Below, piece after piece: positions 60,061-64,000 of a stretch of DNA of 64,000 nucleotides (position 1 is its first letter; every line of letters begins with the position of its first letter). Origin of the DNA: Parapristionchus giblindavisi (taxonomy: Eukaryota > Nematoda > Chromadorea > Rhabditida > Diplogasteridae); the NCBI GenBank assembly GCA_943737045.1, contig CALSFV010000022.1:1160501-1224500 (forward strand). Reading direction: 5' to 3'. The notes below the pieces were generated by a model, which did not search any database, was not told the origin of the DNA, and was given only the letters and a program-made list of their open reading frames with translations. A program made the translations under genes and the position numbers.

Positions 60061-61649
60061 TTAATCAATCGATAATTGATAGATGATTTCCTCCACACGG
60101 CGTCCTCGTTGCGGCCCGTGTTCATGCCCTGTAAAACCACGAAAATAAATTAAAATCGCAATATTTCTAAACAAAATCTTGTTGGGTAACTTGAAGAGAA
60201 AGCAATCGCAAGTACACTTCGAGTTTTGAAAGGCACATCTCGAGCTAATTTTACCCTAGCAAATAATTTCAAATTAGCCCGGGGTGTGCCTTGAAGCAAG
60301 CTATAGAATGTAACGCTTTAGTATTAAAAATCGTTTATCAGCGTGAATCTATGATTCGAATGCAAATAGACAAGCAATTATGCAGCGTGCACAGCATGGC
60401 TAGATTATACAACAGCTACTATTGGAGAACGAGGAACAACGAGTCTTAGCGAGTAGTTCGACGAGTAGTTATAAAATGTACATCTACTTTCTGGAGGCGC
60501 GGATCTCATCGATTTCGGCCTGGACAACTTCACTGAGGGCGAGGGACTCAGCGGGGCGGAGATTGTTCAAGTTGAGAAGAACATAGGCGAGATGTGGGAG
60601 GAAGGTGATGCAAATAGCGCTGAGGGCAGAACGACCGAACATCATGCTGAAACATGGAGTATTGAATCGAACAGTTGGCGTAAAAGACATCACCAATCAA
60701 TAAGTTATTATTACTACGAAAGAGGAATGATATGCCCGCATTTTTATCACAAAGGTGCTATTCATGTATGCGTACAACTGTGACAGAACTAGAGGCAGAA
60801 GGTTCGGGATTGGCGCAGACATAGAGATAGAGGGATGATAACGATTTCACGCCTGTTATGAGATATAGTAAAACCACAACAACATAGATAGCTCTAAATA
60901 GGTCCGCTCACTGTCTCAGTATTCCAGACATACGGAGGGCAATGGGTACGAACTCTTTTTCATTCGGATTCGGGCAATTCGTGTCCGTATCCGTGAAAAA
61001 GTATGCGCGCCAGTCTTTTTCACGGATACGGACAGAGAGGAACTTAGAGAGCTAGAGAGACGGAAGGAGGTGAGAGAGTGTGTGAAATTGAGAGAGTGAA
61101 AAGGGAAGCGGTGAAAACAAGTGTAAATAAGAAACTAATGAGAAAATAAGCTAACCAGAAGAAATATAGAGTGGAACTAGACTAGAGAAATGTAATCAGA
61201 GCATTGGGAAAGTCAAATGAACAGTGGATTTTAAAAATAAGGGTAAAAAAGAGTAAGAGAGATAGAGAGTGAAATGCGCGCACCCTATCGCGAGAAAGAG
61301 AGTGAGACAGAGAGGAGAGGGTATTTCACAACAAGCGTGTCGCGAGAAAGACAAAGAGGAGAGTGAGGCAGAGAGGAGAGTGAGACAGAGAGGAGAGTGA
61401 GACAGAGAGGAGAGTAAGACAGAGAGGAGAGGGTATTTCACAACAAGCGTGTACAAGAGTATGCAATTGATACAACAAAGCGTAAAAATTAAAATAATAA
61501 GACTACCTGATGACTGCCAGAAGACATATCCACCACAGAGAGGCCGCCTATTCGTAGCTCTAGAGTCGGTAGTAGTGACAGAGGTCGTATCGACATAATC
61601 ATCGTCAGAATTTGTCAACTCTACGACGCCGAGCGGCGGCAGCTGATAG
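60061..61649 (-). CDS. Two phase-compatible exons of an unrecognised gene (partial)
   Basis: Exon 61,507-61,649 (acceptor TTTGCAG, donor GTAGTC) reads YQLPPLGVVELTNSDDDYVD, then TTSVTTTDSRATNRRP and CGGYVFWQSS. Exon 60,061-60,128 (acceptor TTTTACAG) reads HEHGPQRGRRVEEIIYQLSID and stops; the one base left over from the first exon completes a Gly codon. The protein is Asp/Thr-rich in the middle, without a known motif. Upstream exons were not identified. The 60,484-60,645 gene would lie within the intron on the same strand, so an alternative is that these exons belong to different transcripts. Confidence 0.45.
60484..60645 (-). CDS. Small single-pass membrane protein, 53 aa
   Basis: Reads MMFGRSALSAICITFLPHLA, continues hydrophobic (YVLLNLNNL) and ends in a charged helix (SEVVQAEIDEIRASRK). 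One membrane segment, about residues 6-26, and a C-terminal amphipathic tail. Codons are almost all the C-ending or preferred types of highly expressed nematode genes (ATC, CTC, CGC, GAG), unlike neighbouring sequence. TTTCAG lies one base before the first ATG, which fits spliced-leader addition. It does not join the 61,507-61,649 exon in phase. Size and shape resemble small subunits of mitochondrial or ER membrane complexes; identity unknown. Confidence 0.72.
   Translation of the reverse strand: MMFGRSALSAICITFLPHLAYVLLNLNNLRPAESLALSEVVQAEIDEIRASRK
60646..61506. other. Intron or intergenic DNA with simple repeats
   Basis: Includes a mirrored ggatacggac pair near 60,985-61,035 and GA-rich sequence from about 61,020. 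No gene seen beyond the listed exons. Confidence 0.5.
61255..61440. repeat. GA-rich tandem repeat, unit about 17-20 bp
   Basis: Five or so copies of gagagtgagacagagaggag, with a longer direct repeat gtatttcacaacaagcgtgt at its two edges (about 61,321 and 61,432). Confidence 0.85.
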
Positions 61650-63434
61650 CTGCAAATGACATGGAATTACAAAACAATCAATCAATATCAAGCGACAAAC
61701 AGGTCATATAGATGAACGTTGGCACATTTAAATGTGAATGACAGCACATAAAAGCACACAAGTGTATCGGAAAGCGGAAAGTGAAGGAGAGAACAGTCAG
61801 TCAGGTCACGCACTCGCGGTCGCGACGCGTGTGTTTCCCCCCGCTGTTCGAACATGTTTTTCAGCTGCTCCGCGCTCTCAAAAAATTCGGACGAGTGTGA
61901 CAGAGAATGCACACGATTTCCTGTGCAGTTTTCGTCTAAATAATAAGTGTGTTTACAAAAAATATTTATAAATTATTGAGCACACTTTCATCGAGAGTTG
62001 AGTAACCACAATTTAACCATCACACTATCACTTTTGTAAATTAAACTTTCGACGCAACTTTATGTAAAGCTCCGTTTACTTTTTCTGCTCCTCTTCAAAT
62101 GCACACTCTCTCGCCTGCTCTAACCGACCTCGCTAGAAAGTTCGCATCTTTCGACGCATCTTTTCGTCGCAACTTTCGACGCAACTTTCGATCGAAAGTT
62201 GTTAGAGAGTACTAGAGAGTGTGTATTTCGAGAGATTTAGAGAAAACTTGCGTCGAAAGTTGCGTCGAAAGTTGCGATCTTTCTTCGCAACTTTCTTCGC
62301 ATCTTTTTTGACAGATTGGACGGACCCTTTATTTTTGCTGAAAGCCCAATTAAATGACGAGAAAACGCCATAAAATTCGATGAAATAAGAGCAAATGGTA
62401 TGTCGCGCGAAGAAGTGGGCGGAAGTGGGAGAAGTGGTCTGAGTATTGCGCGGCAAAGAGCGGAATTTGTATTGTTCGGACAGTTTTAATTCTATAATAT
62501 ACGATTTTATCATATTTTGTAATATGTAGTCTTGTAATAGTTTTCGTGGGTTATTTGACAATTCTAATCAAGTTTCATATGCTGACGTTTTCTTGAATGG
62601 AGAAGAATTCTCTCAGAGACGAAAGGATAGATCTTGTGGATAAGAAGATTCCCCCTGTTTTGGCCCCCTCTGCATTTAATGTGCTGATAGGATAAATAAT
62701 TGATAATTGAAAAATTATTAAAATTATGCACATAAGAAGTCCATGTTTGCAATGAAGCGTATATTGTGGTCTGCCTCCTGAATAATATGAAATGATGATA
62801 GGATTATTTGTGAGAATGATGATCAGAATCACCTAGTGAAAATAAGCACCTTGGATCACCCGACCCTCGATTTTTTTGTGAATAATGAATATAAGCCGTT
62901 TATATTGTTTGCTTTTTTTACTCCAAATTCGGCCGAATTTATAACGGTATTTTTTCTGGTATTTTTAAAGGCTTGTCAAGAATAATAAACTGCGCTAAGA
63001 AAAAAATGCTGGAAAGATGTATCTTTGAGGTAGAATTGCCGAGCATCTGCGTGCCAATTTTTTTCGCGCAGCATTTGCAAAAAATATAGATCCATTAAAT
63101 ATTTTTTTCAGGCTACGCAATTCATAAAATTCCGATCTTATAGTCAGCCATAAATTCGGTCAAAGCTGGAGTAAAACAACGCAAAAAAAAATTGCGGCTG
63201 ATATTCATTATTCACAGCGTAAAAAATCGATGGGCCAAATGGGCGCCCGCGTCACCCGGAGCGCCCATTTTCAGTGGAAGATTCTGCCTACTGTAACCTC
63301 GTTCTTCACTTTCTTCTTCCTCTTCTTCTTTCATATGCATTTTCTCCCTCATCCTCTCCATCCATTTCCGAGAGTCTTCTTCTTCTTCCTCCTCTTCTTC
63401 TTGTTCTTTTCTTATGACTGAAGGAAGGACCTAA
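61650..63434. other. Region without a supported gene
   Basis: 62,335-62,497 is an inverted partial copy of the MITE at 13,605-13,893, ending CTATAA followed by TA. 62,867-63,232 is an imperfect palindrome (tgaataatgaatataagccg and its mirror). 63,285-63,420 is CT-rich. Short frames at 61,688-61,971 and 62,202-62,832 show no motif. Confidence 0.5.
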
Positions 63435-64000
63435 AAAACACTATCTGAGAGAATTCAACAACTCGGATATTTTTTGGTATCGATGAAAAATAGATTTTTC
63501 TGATTTATGTATGATAATTACAGGCTCAATGAGTGAAGTTCGCTGGTACATGGAAATTCCTTCCAATTGAAAATTCGCTTCAGGGGGTGACCACACAACG
63601 ATTTGGCGCCTTTTCCTAAAAGGTTTATTTCGAATTCAATCGATGCGGGAGTGGACGCAATCGACTCCTTAGCTAATTCTAAGAAACTATTGTCAAGGGG
63701 AGTTTTTCGATCAACGGTCAACGAAGGCTGGAATTTTGAATTTTCGAAAAAAATTTCACATTTAATTAATTTTCACTATTTTGATGCAACAACCCTACGT
63801 TTTTTTTATTTGCTTAATCGCTTCTAAATATCATAACACAGCTTCAGTTTAAAAATCATAATTTTTAAAAAATACGATTACGGTGAATAAATCATTTTTA
63901 TAATGAAGTCGTGAATTATGGTGTGGCACCTACAGTATCCCGAATCGATCAATTTAGAAATCTGGTAGTTTTAAACATATTTTACCGCTGTTCTTGACAT
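63435..64000. mobile_element. Palindrome with a conserved ORF, copy 4 (left arm; right arm outside the window)
   Basis: Starts AAAACACTATCTGAGA. The arm ORF at 63,518-63,721 (minus) keeps GKGAKSLCGHPLKRIFNWK. The inner part matches copy 3 (47.95-48.10 kb) to the window edge. Confidence 0.83.

Noticed and set aside
61255..61440. CRISPR-like array
   Set aside because: The repeats are contiguous GA-rich tandem units without spacers.
59355..62320. Heat-shock elements from GAA/TTC repeats
   Set aside because: Spacing of the GAA/TTC units is irregular and the motif belongs to a repeat cluster inside the inverted-repeat ends.
59153..62497. A full 3.3-kb element ending in TTATAGAAT on both sides
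   Set aside because: The left match lacks the TA flank and the rest of the terminal sequence; only the right end is supported.

Overview
The window looks like an AT-rich, repeat-dense accessory region of an invertebrate genome, most likely a rhabditid, Caenorhabditis-like nematode. The support is indirect. Introns are about 45-60 bp with TTTCAG-type acceptors. One small gene has codon use typical of a highly expressed gene and an acceptor one base before its ATG, as expected for spliced-leader addition. The repeats are dominated by palindromic (foldback) DNA elements with TTAA, TA, 4-bp or 8-bp target duplications, an architecture well known from C. elegans. No rRNA gene, intact tRNA gene or CRISPR array was seen.

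The main gene is on the minus strand. It can be followed exon by exon from about 58.96 kb (5' part, probably incomplete) down to a stop codon at 20,490. At every junction checked the exon phases agree. It encodes an extracellular array of roughly 26 modules of about 70-80 residues. The module has up to six cysteines and a Gly-Trp after the fifth. The chain ends in a hydrophobic segment with almost no tail. Five consecutive two-module cassettes (A-E, 31.5-53.1 kb) are recent tandem duplications that include their introns. All five keep open frames and splice sites. I do not recognise the family with certainty; nematode C6/DUF281-type extracellular domains are the closest idea.

Almost everything else is mobile DNA. 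From 0 to 20 kb: a broken LINE split by a palindrome, then large nested palindromes (3.8-5.9, 6.7-8.9, 8.9-14.2, 14.6-15.0, 15.8-17.4 kb), a tRNA-derived SINE and a LINE tail. From 20 to 59 kb, elements sit inside introns of the module gene, never in a recognisable exon. The deepest nest is at 45,961-52,134: a mariner holds a TA-flanked palindrome, which holds a palindrome with a conserved ORF in its arms, which holds a LINE, which holds another palindrome. The tandem cassettes supply near-identical empty sites, so several insertions can be mapped to the base.

From 59 to 64 kb there is a 53-aa membrane protein gene with strong codon bias, two phase-compatible exons of another minus-strand gene, simple repeats and the left arm of another palindrome running off the window. 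A 19-bp inverted repeat at 59,337 and 62,331 brackets these genes.
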